This document shows, piece by piece, positions 57,647-64,000 of a stretch of DNA of 64,000 nucleotides; positions within the stretch are counted from its first letter, which is position 1, and every line of letters begins with the position of its first letter. A program made the translations under genes and the position numbers. The notes beneath the pieces are model-generated. The model was not told the DNA's origin. It ran no database searches and saw nothing but the letters and a program-made list of their open reading frames with translations. Location of the stretch: contig CALHAH010000035.1 in NCBI GenBank assembly GCA_937934115.1, forward strand, positions 1 to 64,000, in the 5' to 3' direction. Source of the stretch: an uncultured Thermoanaerobaculum sp. Lineage in GTDB: Bacteria; Acidobacteriota; Thermoanaerobaculia; Thermoanaerobaculales; Thermoanaerobaculaceae.

Positions 57647-58275
57647 GCTTGGTCAGTGAAGCGCTCCGCAAAGCGCGGGCCCAGCAGCTACGGCAGGCGG
57701 CCGAGCAAGGCCAACTACCGCCTCCGGTAGCACCAGCACCCCCCAGGCAAAGGGGGCTGCCTCTTTTGCTTCTGGTTTCTGTGTTTTCGGGCCTTGGCGG
57801 TGCAGCGACAGTGGCGTTTCTGTGGTCCCGGTGGCTGGGGTCTGCACCCACCCTGCCAGCGCCGGCACCCCCCGCCACTGCCGCTACCCCTTTGGCGGCA
57901 ACCACCCAACAACCAGCGCCGCTCCCCACGCCGGTTCAGCCCTCGCCCGGCCCCGTTCAGCCACAGGCGGCGGTTCCCCCACTGCTCAAAACCCCAGCGC
58001 GGGCGGAAGGGGATGTACCCAGCGTCACCCCGGTGGCCCCCACCCCATCACCTGAGGCCATGGCGCCAAAAGAGTTTGTGCTCAGGGCCCAACTCCCCGA
58101 GGCGGAACTCACTTTGGACTTTTTGGTCTATGGCGGCGCCAAGTCCTTTGCCCGCATTAACGGTCAGGATGTGATGGTTGGGGACTTGGTGGCTGGCTTT
58201 ACGGTGGAAACCATTCAGGAGGACCGAGTGGTCCTCCGCGGCCCCACCGGGACTGTGGTTTTGAAGCTGCGGTAA
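57643..58275 (+). CDS. GspB-like secretin-assembly protein
   Basis: This is a 210-aa bitopic protein: MSLVSEALRKARAQQLRQA (the GspB/MSHA-type cytoplasmic opening), membrane helix near residues 39-62, a long Pro/Ala/Thr linker, and a C-terminal beta domain (LTLDFLVYGGAKSFARINGQ, VMVGDLVAGFTVETIQEDRV, VVLRGPTGTVVLKLR) like GspB/PilP-type folds. Together with the ExeA-like ATPase it would help mount the secretin encoded at 11.9-14.2 kb. Confidence 0.85.
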   Translation: MSLVSEALRKARAQQLRQAAEQGQLPPPVAPAPPRQRGLPLLLLVSVFSGLGGAATVAFLWSRWLGSAPTLPAPAPPATAATPLAATTQQPAPLPTPVQPSPGPVQPQAAVPPLLKTPARAEGDVPSVTPVAPTPSPEAMAPKEFVLRAQLPEAELTLDFLVYGGAKSFARINGQDVMVGDLVAGFTVETIQEDRVVLRGPTGTVVLKLR

Positions 58276-58304
58276 TGCCCCAAAGCGGGTAGGGCGTGCT
58301 GCCG

Positions 58305-59492
58305 CTAGACTTCGCCCAGGGATGGAACCACGTTCCCCACCGCGCTTTCCGCGGCGTCAAGCCGCGTTCGCGGTCCCAGGGAGAAGCTCCGGCCTCGCCA
58401 GCTTACTGTGCGCTGCAGCCACGCCAAAAACCACGTGATCACAGCCAAGTGCTCCGCAACCAACACACAAGCAGAAAGACGCGGCCAGCTCTCCCTTTCC
58501 CCCACCACGCGTAAAGCCCAACCGGAAAGCACAAGCTGAGCAACAAATGCCCCCGCCCAAACCGCCGCGCTAACAGTTCCAGGGTCAAGGGCAAAGCCTA
58601 CCGAAGCCACCGCCAGAGGGAAAAGCAGGGGTTCGCCCAGAAAACCCCAGGGCGCCATGCGCCGGCGTATCTTGGCCCACCGCAGATAACGGCTCGCTAC
58701 CTGAACTAATGACGCGCCTCCGGTGACGTTGTGCACGGGCAAGGTAGCCAGCTCCACGCTCAGACCCTGCGCCGCCACCTCCTGGCCGCACACCTGGTCC
58801 TCAGCCAAAAAACGCGCCAAGTACGGGAAGCCACCCATGGCGTCCAAGGTGCTGCGACGCAGCATCATGCTCTTGCCCACCACGCAAACGCCGGAAAACA
58901 AACGGTGCATAGCAGCAGTTCCACCCATCACGAAGGTGTTGAGGAGCAAAGCGTCGCAACTACCACCGAAGCTTGTGGCTTGCGTGCCGCGAATAGGGGA
59001 GGAAACCAAACCTACGCCCTCCTGCTCCAGGTGCGTCACCATATTGCGCAGCGTTTGCGGGTGCAAGAACACGTTGGAGTCCGATATCAGCAACACCTCA
59101 TGGGAAGCGAACGGTAGGAGGTTCGCAAGGTTGGCCACCTTGGGGTTAGGGCCTACCTCCCGGCCATCCGCCACGACCCGGGACGGGATGTGGGGAAACT
59201 CCGCCGCCACTTTGCGGGCCACCGCCAAGGCTGGATCGTGGGCATCCCGAGCCCCAAGTATCACCTCGAAGTGGGGGTAGTCCTGGCGAAAGACGCTGCG
59301 CAGGTTTTCTTCCAGGTCTGGGTCCAAGCCCTTCACCGGTTTAAGCACGGTCACCCCGGGCCAGGCAGAGGGAGCCGCGGGAGACACCGCCCGGAGCTGT
59401 GCTCTTTGCGCCAAAAGCAAAACCAGGCGCAGCAAAAGGCCAAAAAGCACAAGGACACATACCGTAAGCGTCACCATGGTTTGCATGTTCAC
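58305..59492 (-). CDS. Ceramide-glucosyltransferase-like GT2 (HpnI-like)
   Basis: This is a 395-aa membrane glycosyltransferase with an N-terminal helix and two to three helices after the catalytic part. The GT2 core shows PGVTVLKPVKGLDPDLEENL, SVFRQDYPHFEVILGARDAH, LISDSNVFLHP (DxD-like acidic pair), EDQVCGQEVAAQGLSVELA and QVASRYLRWAKIRRR (Q..R..RW motif). This is the family of ceramide glucosyltransferase and of HpnI, which adds GlcNAc to bacteriohopanetetrol. The acceptor lipid cannot be decided here, since no squalene-hopene cyclase or other hpn genes are visible. Confidence 0.85.
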   Translation of the reverse strand: MNMQTMVTLTVCVLVLFGLLLRLVLLLAQRAQLRAVSPAAPSAWPGVTVLKPVKGLDPDLEENLRSVFRQDYPHFEVILGARDAHDPALAVARKVAAEFPHIPSRVVADGREVGPNPKVANLANLLPFASHEVLLISDSNVFLHPQTLRNMVTHLEQEGVGLVSSPIRGTQATSFGGSCDALLLNTFVMGGTAAMHRLFSGVCVVGKSMMLRRSTLDAMGGFPYLARFLAEDQVCGQEVAAQGLSVELATLPVHNVTGGASLVQVASRYLRWAKIRRRMAPWGFLGEPLLFPLAVASVGFALDPGTVSAAVWAGAFVAQLVLSGWALRVVGERESWPRLSACVLVAEHLAVITWFLAWLQRTVSWRGRSFSLGPRTRLDAAESAVGNVVPSLGEV

Positions 59493-59566
59493 CGTTGTCC
59501 GTGAAGATGCGGTGAAGGCGGCGTTAAGAAAACGCTAACGCCGGGCTGTGCTAGCCTTGCCAACCC

Positions 59567-60889
59567 ATGGGTACTGGTACTGGATGCGGAAATGTGCTGT
59601 TGGCGGCCGTCGACATGGGGTATGGGCACCTGCGCGCAGCTGCCGCCCTAAGCTCGCAGCTGGGCGTGCCCGTAAGGCAAGTGGACCGGCCCCCTTTTGC
59701 CAGTCCGCAGGAAGCTCGCCTGTGGAACGTGCTCCGCGCCGCTTACACCGGGCTTTCGCGCGCCTCCCAGGTCCGGTGGGGGGGGCGTGCCTTGCGGTGG
59801 GTTCTGGAAACCGTCACGGAAATTCCCCGCCTGTACCCTTACCGCGATCTCTCCTCGCCCTCTTTGGCGGTAAAGCTCGCCGCCGTCTTGGTACGAGCGG
59901 GGCTGGGGCAAGAGGTGGTGCGCGTCGTTCAGGAAACACATGCCACTTTGCTCACTACCTTTTTTGCCCCGGCTTTGGCCGCTGCCCACGTTGGTCTCCA
60001 ACGGGTGATCTGCGTGGTAACTGACAGCGACATTGCCCGGGTATGGGTGCCTTCCGATCCCAAGCAACACCCCATCGTGTACTGCGCCCCCAGCGAGCGC
60101 GCGGCGCGCCGCCTTCAGGCCTACGGTGTCCCCCCCCACCGCGTACACCTCACGGGCTTCCCCTTACCCCCGGAACTGGTGCGCGAAGGCGACGCGCAGG
60201 CAGTGGCGGAAGCCATGGCACGCCGCCTGGTACGGTTGGATCCGTCCGGCACCTTTCGACGGCAGTTTCGGGTGGAGCTGCAGGCAGCCTTGCCCCAGCT
60301 GGAAAGCGTTGCCTCCCCCGAGCCCCCGCTTCTTACCTTTGCCGTGGGGGGAGCGGGAGCCCAAGCCTCCATGGTCCGGGAGTTTTTGCCTTCCCTTGCC
60401 CCACTCTTGCGAAACGGAAAACTGCGCTTGGCATTGGTAGCCGGGATCAATGCTGAGGTGGCCCAGCGCTTTCACGGCTGGGTTGCGGAAGCCGGCTTGG
60501 GCGATGCCCCGCCGGAGGTCCTGCGGGTCCTGTGGGAGCCCACGTTGGATGCGTACCTCACTTCCTTCCATCAGCTGCTGGGTGAAACCGATATCCTTTG
60601 GACCAAACCGTCCGAGCTCACGTTTTTTGCCGCCTTAGGCATAGCCTTGGTTTTCGCGCCGCCGGTGGGGATGCACGAGGTCTTGAACCGGCGGTGGGCT
60701 ATGGAGCGGGGCGCTGGCCTCAAGCAGGAACACCCAGCCGCCGCCGGCCAGTGGCTCCCTGATTGGCTAGCCGACGGAACGCTAGCAGGAGCTGCGTGGA
60801 ACGGCTTTCGTAGGCTGCCCCGCCGCGGTGCCAGCCGTATCCAGGAACTGCTGGTGCAGCTCCAGTCCCATCCCCAGAGCTTGCTTTAA
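59567..60889 (+). CDS. GT-B glycosyltransferase, processive/MGDG-synthase-like
   Basis: This is a 440-aa protein with an MGDG/UgtP-type opening, DMGYGHLRAAAALSSQL near residue 16 (the G.GH..A loop). A middle part has VICVVTDSDIARVWVPSDPK and CAPSERAARRLQAYGVP. The C-terminal Rossmann half has TFAVGGAGAQASMVREFLPS and WTKPSELTFFAALGIALVFA, where a Pro-Ser-Glu motif fits nucleotide-sugar binding. No signal peptide is seen. It lies divergent to the HpnI-like gene, so both may act on membrane lipids. Specific donor and acceptor are unknown. A TAGCCT lies 9 nt before the ATG. Confidence 0.7.
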   Translation: MGTGTGCGNVLLAAVDMGYGHLRAAAALSSQLGVPVRQVDRPPFASPQEARLWNVLRAAYTGLSRASQVRWGGRALRWVLETVTEIPRLYPYRDLSSPSLAVKLAAVLVRAGLGQEVVRVVQETHATLLTTFFAPALAAAHVGLQRVICVVTDSDIARVWVPSDPKQHPIVYCAPSERAARRLQAYGVPPHRVHLTGFPLPPELVREGDAQAVAEAMARRLVRLDPSGTFRRQFRVELQAALPQLESVASPEPPLLTFAVGGAGAQASMVREFLPSLAPLLRNGKLRLALVAGINAEVAQRFHGWVAEAGLGDAPPEVLRVLWEPTLDAYLTSFHQLLGETDILWTKPSELTFFAALGIALVFAPPVGMHEVLNRRWAMERGAGLKQEHPAAAGQWLPDWLADGTLAGAAWNGFRRLPRRGASRIQELLVQLQSHPQSLL

Positions 60890-61797
60890 ACGGTCTCCGT
60901 CACCATCGAGCTCCAGCGCGCGAGCTGCGGAAGCCGACTGGTGGCTAAAAGGGCCATTTCCCTTTGCCCTGAAAAATGCCGGCGCACGATCCAAGGGGAC
61001 AACAAAAGGGCCAGAGCACCTAGGGCTTTTAGGCGGAGCCGTTCGGCCAGGGACGACGCTTGTCGCAGGTGCTGGTCAATAACGTGACGGCGTCCCACCA
61101 AGAAGTTGTGCACGAGAAACGTGCGGGGTGTGGAATGGTGCCCCACCACGCGACTTTGCCCGTGCAAGATCCCAGCAAAAAAGCCTTCAAGGTCCTGGCA
61201 CGGCACCGCCGTGTACACCGTGCCCACGTGTCCCGTGTGCGTGTCGCTGCCTCCCTGCATGCCTTTACCAAACCGCACCGCCAGCTCCTCGGCTAACACG
61301 TTGAGCGCTTGCATGCGGCCACCGTTGCGGGTTTCCAGCACGTCCACCTGGTCCACCAAGGCCAAGAACTCCTGGGCTTCGATGGTGGACAGGTTTTCGC
61401 GGTAAAAAGGATGGTTCCAAGCGAAGAAGAGCCCTTCCTTTTTGCAGTAGGCCGCCACTTCGAAGGCGTTATCGCGCAGCCTCTGCAACTCGCGGTGCTG
61501 GGCTTCGTTGTGGCCGTAAACGTTGATATGCACCGTGAGCTTGCTTTTCGGCAGCTGCGTGGAAACCTCTTCCCCAACCACGAAGTCCTTAGCCTCCGGG
61601 TGGCGGTCTAAGAAATCCAAGCAGCCGTCAATGGTGTCGTGGTCGGTGATGGTCACGAAGTCCATCCCCGCCGCTTTGGCCCGCTGGTAAATTTCTTCCG
61701 GCGTTTCCTGAGGCCGGAAGTTCACCTTGCTCACCCGTGGCACCGGCTCCACAGAAAAACAGGAGTGCACGTGCATGTCCATTTTCTTAAAGTCCAT
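60886..61797 (-). CDS. PHP-domain phosphoesterase
   Basis: This is a 303-aa PHP-family metallohydrolase. It opens MDFKKMDMHVHSCFS (metal ligands His9 and His11), with TITDHDTIDGCLDFL (His-Asp ligands), VGEEVSTQ (Glu), FAWNHPFYRENLSTIEAQEF (His) and GSDTHTGHVGTVYT (Asp-His) in PHP order. Homologues include YciV/TrpH-type nucleoside phosphatases. A hydrophobic C-terminal segment (RLKALGALALLLSP) is unusual and may touch the membrane. The Shine-Dalgarno gggaggc precedes ATG 61797. The stop codons of this gene and the convergent GT-B gene overlap. Confidence 0.85.
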   Translation of the reverse strand: MDFKKMDMHVHSCFSVEPVPRVSKVNFRPQETPEEIYQRAKAAGMDFVTITDHDTIDGCLDFLDRHPEAKDFVVGEEVSTQLPKSKLTVHINVYGHNEAQHRELQRLRDNAFEVAAYCKKEGLFFAWNHPFYRENLSTIEAQEFLALVDQVDVLETRNGGRMQALNVLAEELAVRFGKGMQGGSDTHTGHVGTVYTAVPCQDLEGFFAGILHGQSRVVGHHSTPRTFLVHNFLVGRRHVIDQHLRQASSLAERLRLKALGALALLLSPWIVRRHFSGQREMALLATSRLPQLARWSSMVTETV

Positions 61798-61918
61798 TGC
61801 TGCCTCCCGGCAACGGTCCAGGACCGTTGCCAACGGTAGGCTTGCAGAGGCTCGTGAAGGCCGTGGCAAAACTCTATCAAGGTGGCGTGAAGAAAACCGC
61901 CGGCCGGTGCATTCAAGC

Positions 61919-62329
61919 TCAGGGCAGGGCCCTGTACGTACGTTGCGTTCGGCTGTTGCCCCGCCCCTCGGGAGAAGGCAGCGCAGGTTTGGCTGGGGGG
62001 ACGGGCTTCGGAACCCTGTGCACCCACGCATCCCAAAAATGAAGCAACGTGAGAATGGGGTGACGCCAAAGCATGCGCGGCCCGGAAAAGCGCATGACCT
62101 GACGGACCTTTTCCCGGGGCTCCGGTTTGTAACAATGCACCGGGCATTGGGCGCAGGTGGGTTTGCCCTCACCGAAGGGGCAACGCTCCAGCCGGAAGTG
62201 GGCGTAGCGCAAAAGCGCCGTGCAGTCTTCGCAAGTTTGCTCACCACCGTGATGCGCGCGGCAGTAAACGCGCACCATCGCAGCCAGCGTTTTTTCTTCC
62301 CTTTGCCGTCGTCGCCCCCAGGTCGCCAT
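61919..62329 (-). CDS. YgbA-like nitrous-oxide-stimulated-promoter family protein
   Basis: This is a 136-aa cysteine-rich protein of the YgbA_NO family: EKTLAAMVRVYCRAHHGG, CEDCTALLRYAHFRLERCPF, GKPTCAQCPVHCYKPEPREK and VMRFSGPRMLWRHPILTLLH. At least seven conserved Cys suggest bound metal. In enterobacteria ygbA is induced by nitric oxide through NsrR and supports growth during nitrosative stress; that is knowledge of relatives, not shown here. ATG 62329 is used; the preceding codon is an in-frame TTG. Confidence 0.88.
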   Translation of the reverse strand: MATWGRRRQREEKTLAAMVRVYCRAHHGGEQTCEDCTALLRYAHFRLERCPFGEGKPTCAQCPVHCYKPEPREKVRQVMRFSGPRMLWRHPILTLLHFWDAWVHRVPKPVPPAKPALPSPEGRGNSRTQRTYRALP

Positions 62330-62489
62330 CAAGGTTTATTTTGGGCACGCGCTGCCAACTCATCTTTGCGGCAGCACAAAGACCAGCCGAAACTCTTTTG
62401 CCCGCCCGTGGCAGTTCCCCATGCCAGTAGAACGTTTTTCAAAAAAACGGCCCTTTTCCTGATGGTCTTTTGACTTTGTGCGGCCACCC

Positions 62490-62520
62490 TTGACTTGTCC
62501 CGCAAACGGATGTGTACTTT
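62490..62520 (+). promoter_or_regulatory. Candidate promoter of the M35 protease gene
   Basis: TTGACT at 62490-62495. Downstream are either TGTACT (62513-62518, 17-bp spacer) or TACTTT (62515-62520, 19-bp spacer). A leader of about 50 nt follows, with aaggagg just before the ATG at 62575. Confidence 0.5.
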
Positions 62521-62574
62521 AGGCAAATTGGGCCTTGGCGGTGGCAGGCCACCGCGGCAAAAGGAGGTTGCAAG

Positions 62575-63639
62575 ATGCGAAAACTTTTCCTCTTTGCTTT
62601 GTTGAGCTTGAGCGTTACGGGGTTGGCTTTGGCTTTGCCCCCCACAGACGAGGGTGGACCGGCACGCCTGGTGGCTAGTGTTTCGGTGGACCGCTACCAG
62701 TTTGGCTGGGATGAGCCACTCAGCGTTCGGTGGAGCCTCACCAACGAAAGCGACAAGCCCCTTTACGTGCTGCGTTGGCACACACCTCTGGACGGCATCG
62801 AGGCCCCCATCTTTGCGGTGAGTCGCAACGGCCAACCTGTGATGTACACCGGCAAGCTCATCAAGCGGCCGGCCCCTGGGCCCGAAGACTTCATCAAGCT
62901 GGAGCCTGGGGAAACCGTGATCGCTACCGTGGATATTTCCGCAGCCTACGACATGACGGTTCGCGGGGAATACACAGTGCGCTACCGCAGCGAGCGACTG
63001 CTGATCAAAGAAAGCGCGGATGGTCCAGAAATGCAAGCTTTCAGCAGCCGAACCGGCGAAGCTCAACTTTACGTGGAAGGGCGGGACGAAAGCGAGCGGC
63101 CACTGCAGTTGGACCTTTCCGCCATGTACGTAGGCGGCTTTACAAACTGCACCAACTCCCAGCAAAGCACCCTTTCCAGCGCCTTGAATTACGCGGTCAC
63201 CATGGCCAGCAACGGGTACAACTACCTTTTGACCTACGGGAAAACCAGTGCGCGCTACAAGTGGTGGTTTGATTACCGCACTGACCCCTCGACCACGTAC
63301 TTCAACACCGTGAAGTCTCATTTCGCCGCCATCAAGGACGCCTTGGCCAACAAGCCGGTTACCTTCGACTGCTCGTGCACCCAGAACTACTACGCCTACG
63401 TGTACCCCAGCCAGCCGTACAAGATTTACCTCTGCAACGCCTTCTGGTCGGCGCCCATGACTGGCCGCGACTCCAAAGCCGGCACCCTGGTCCATGAAAT
63501 CAGCCACTTTTACGCGGTGGCCTCCACCGATGACTGGGCCTACGGCGCCACCGCTGCCCACAACTTAGCCGTAAGGCAACCTAAAAAGGCTATTGACAAC
63601 GCTGACAACCACGAGTACTTCGCCGAAGACTCATACTGA
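62575..63639 (+). CDS. Secreted M35-type (aspzincin) metalloprotease
   Basis: This is a 354-aa exported protease. The signal peptide is FLFALLSLSVTGLALA. An N-terminal beta domain (VSVDRYQFGWDEPLSVRWSL to about residue 140, immunoglobulin-like) precedes the catalytic domain. HEISH at residues 307-311 supplies two zinc ligands, and Asp319/Asp320 in STDDWAYG are candidates for the aspzincin third ligand. The NADNHEYFAEDS ending and four Cys near residues 190 and 260-280 also fit the lysine-specific metallo-endopeptidase (M35/aspzincin) group. The Shine-Dalgarno aaggagg decides the start. It is a candidate cargo for the secretion system in this window. Confidence 0.9.
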   Translation: MRKLFLFALLSLSVTGLALALPPTDEGGPARLVASVSVDRYQFGWDEPLSVRWSLTNESDKPLYVLRWHTPLDGIEAPIFAVSRNGQPVMYTGKLIKRPAPGPEDFIKLEPGETVIATVDISAAYDMTVRGEYTVRYRSERLLIKESADGPEMQAFSSRTGEAQLYVEGRDESERPLQLDLSAMYVGGFTNCTNSQQSTLSSALNYAVTMASNGYNYLLTYGKTSARYKWWFDYRTDPSTTYFNTVKSHFAAIKDALANKPVTFDCSCTQNYYAYVYPSQPYKIYLCNAFWSAPMTGRDSKAGTLVHEISHFYAVASTDDWAYGATAAHNLAVRQPKKAIDNADNHEYFAEDSY

Positions 63640-63661
63640 GCCAGCCACAGGACGCTGGCAA

Positions 63662-63689
63662 GCGGGCGGGGCCTTCCCGCCCGCTTTTT
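63662..63689 (+). terminator. Rho-independent terminator of the M35 protease gene
   Basis: The perfect 9-bp stem gcgggcggg / cccgcccgc with a gcctt loop is followed by ttttt. It lies 22 nt after the stop codon. Confidence 0.92.
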
Positions 63690-63741
63690 CGTTTACCGGG
63701 CAAAGGGTCTAAACTTCTGCTGCTAGCGCCATGGGGAGGGC

Positions 63742-64000
63742 ATGCAAGCGGTGGCCACGGTCTTAGAGCAGGTCCAAGAAAAGTACGAGCTTGTGGGCAA
63801 GATCAAGGAAGGGGGCATGGGTGCCATTTACAAGGTGCGCCACAAGCTCCTGGGAGAGGAGCGGGTGGTGAAGATCATGCGCCCCCAACTGGAGCAGGAC
63901 CAGGAGTTTGCGGTGCGCTTCCTGCGTGAAGCCCAAACCCTCATCCGCGTCCGCCACCCCAACATTGCCCAGCTTTACGATTTCTTTGCCGATGAAGCCG
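63742..64000 (+). CDS. Serine/threonine protein kinase, N-terminal part (runs off the window)
   Basis: The open frame from ATG 63742, with gggaggg just upstream, encodes at least 86 residues and continues past the end of the window. It shows a Pkn/Hanks-type kinase start: YELVGKIKEGGMGAIYKVRH (glycine loop), the VAIK-equivalent Lys in RVVKIM, a helix C region FAVRFLREAQTLIRVRHPNI and AQLYDFFAD. A TAAACT at 63710-63715 may be its -10 element. Downstream domains are unknown. Confidence 0.88.
   Translation, partial: MQAVATVLEQVQEKYELVGKIKEGGMGAIYKVRHKLLGEERVVKIMRPQLEQDQEFAVRFLREAQTLIRVRHPNIAQLYDFFADEA

Noticed and set aside
62329..63561. 410-codon open frame on the minus strand
   Set aside because: It is antisense to the M35 protease, whose signal peptide, HEISH motif, ribosome site and terminator are all clear; the antisense translation is rich in His/Val/Gly with no family match.
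1..64000. CRISPR arrays or defence islands
   Set aside because: No regularly spaced direct repeats and no cas, restriction or toxin genes were found. The tandem unit at 52.1 kb has only two copies and is palindromic.

Overview
The window looks like chromosome from a GC-rich, diderm (Gram-negative) bacterium. Kdo transferase, LpxK, heptose kinase and adenylyltransferase and a heptosyltransferase show lipopolysaccharide; secretin and pilin machinery shows an outer membrane. The gene mix (fused isobutyryl-CoA mutase, split PurS/PurQ/PurL, HpnI-like glycosyltransferase, tRNA-Sec, large secreted proteins of unknown function) and the frequent 4-nt ATGA gene overlaps would fit Acidobacteriota, perhaps a Thermoanaerobaculia-like lineage. 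That assignment is inference from gene content; no rRNA or marker search was possible.

Layout. 1-671: a GC-rich dispersed repeat and a decayed transposase. 672-1589: a secreted protein with a paralogue at 36.8-37.9 kb. 1678-8698 (-): one tightly overlapped operon, M16 protease - dUTPase - MBL hydrolase - purS - purQ - purL - purF. 8838-10439 (-): a membrane-protein frame interrupted by four in-frame stops. 10475-21493 (-): a 13-gene unit that opens with an ECF sigma factor and its zinc-finger anti-sigma and continues with a secretin-N protein, gspF, gspE, pilM, pilN, pilO, a pilP-like gene, a secretin lipoprotein with a cohesin-like tail and three pseudopilins. This is a hybrid type II secretion / type IV pilus assembly system. 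Two likely partners, an ExeA-like ATPase and a GspB-like protein, lie apart at 56.8-58.3 kb.

21.6-26.3 kb (+): LPS inner-core genes waaA, lpxK, heptose kinase, heptose adenylyltransferase, heptosyltransferase. 26.4-34.2 kb (+): DUF3108 protein, then pilB, pilT, pilC, pilS, pilR, a canonical twitching-pilus motor and its two-component regulator. 34.2-35.5 kb: DUF192 protein and galU. 35.5-38.1 kb: zinc-ribbon protein, DUF4388 protein, tRNA-Sec, secreted PKD protein, tRNA-Ala(GGC). 38.5-44.6 kb: hflX, a homocysteine methyltransferase-family gene, nadC, nadB, an HD-domain protein, a lipoprotein and a coiled-coil protein. 44.6-48.1 kb: icmF. 48.1-49.2 kb (-): an SPFH/Band-7 gene broken by one amber codon, followed by an Arc-like regulator. 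49.3-52.0 kb: S9 peptidase. 52.0-52.5 kb: terminator, palindromic repeats and the second copy of the dispersed repeat. 52.5-55.7 kb: GntR - ABC ATPase - permease operon with a clear operator. 55.7-64 kb: MsrB-MsrA lipoprotein, ExeA/GspB, HpnI-like and processive-type glycosyltransferases, PHP phosphoesterase, YgbA-like protein, M35 metalloprotease and the start of a Ser/Thr kinase.

The most notable signals are: a recurrent TANNNT-N6-(A/G)TG arrangement that implies leaderless mRNAs; ECF sigma control of a secretion machine; two reading frames interrupted only by nonsense codons; and a dispersed GC-rich repeat.
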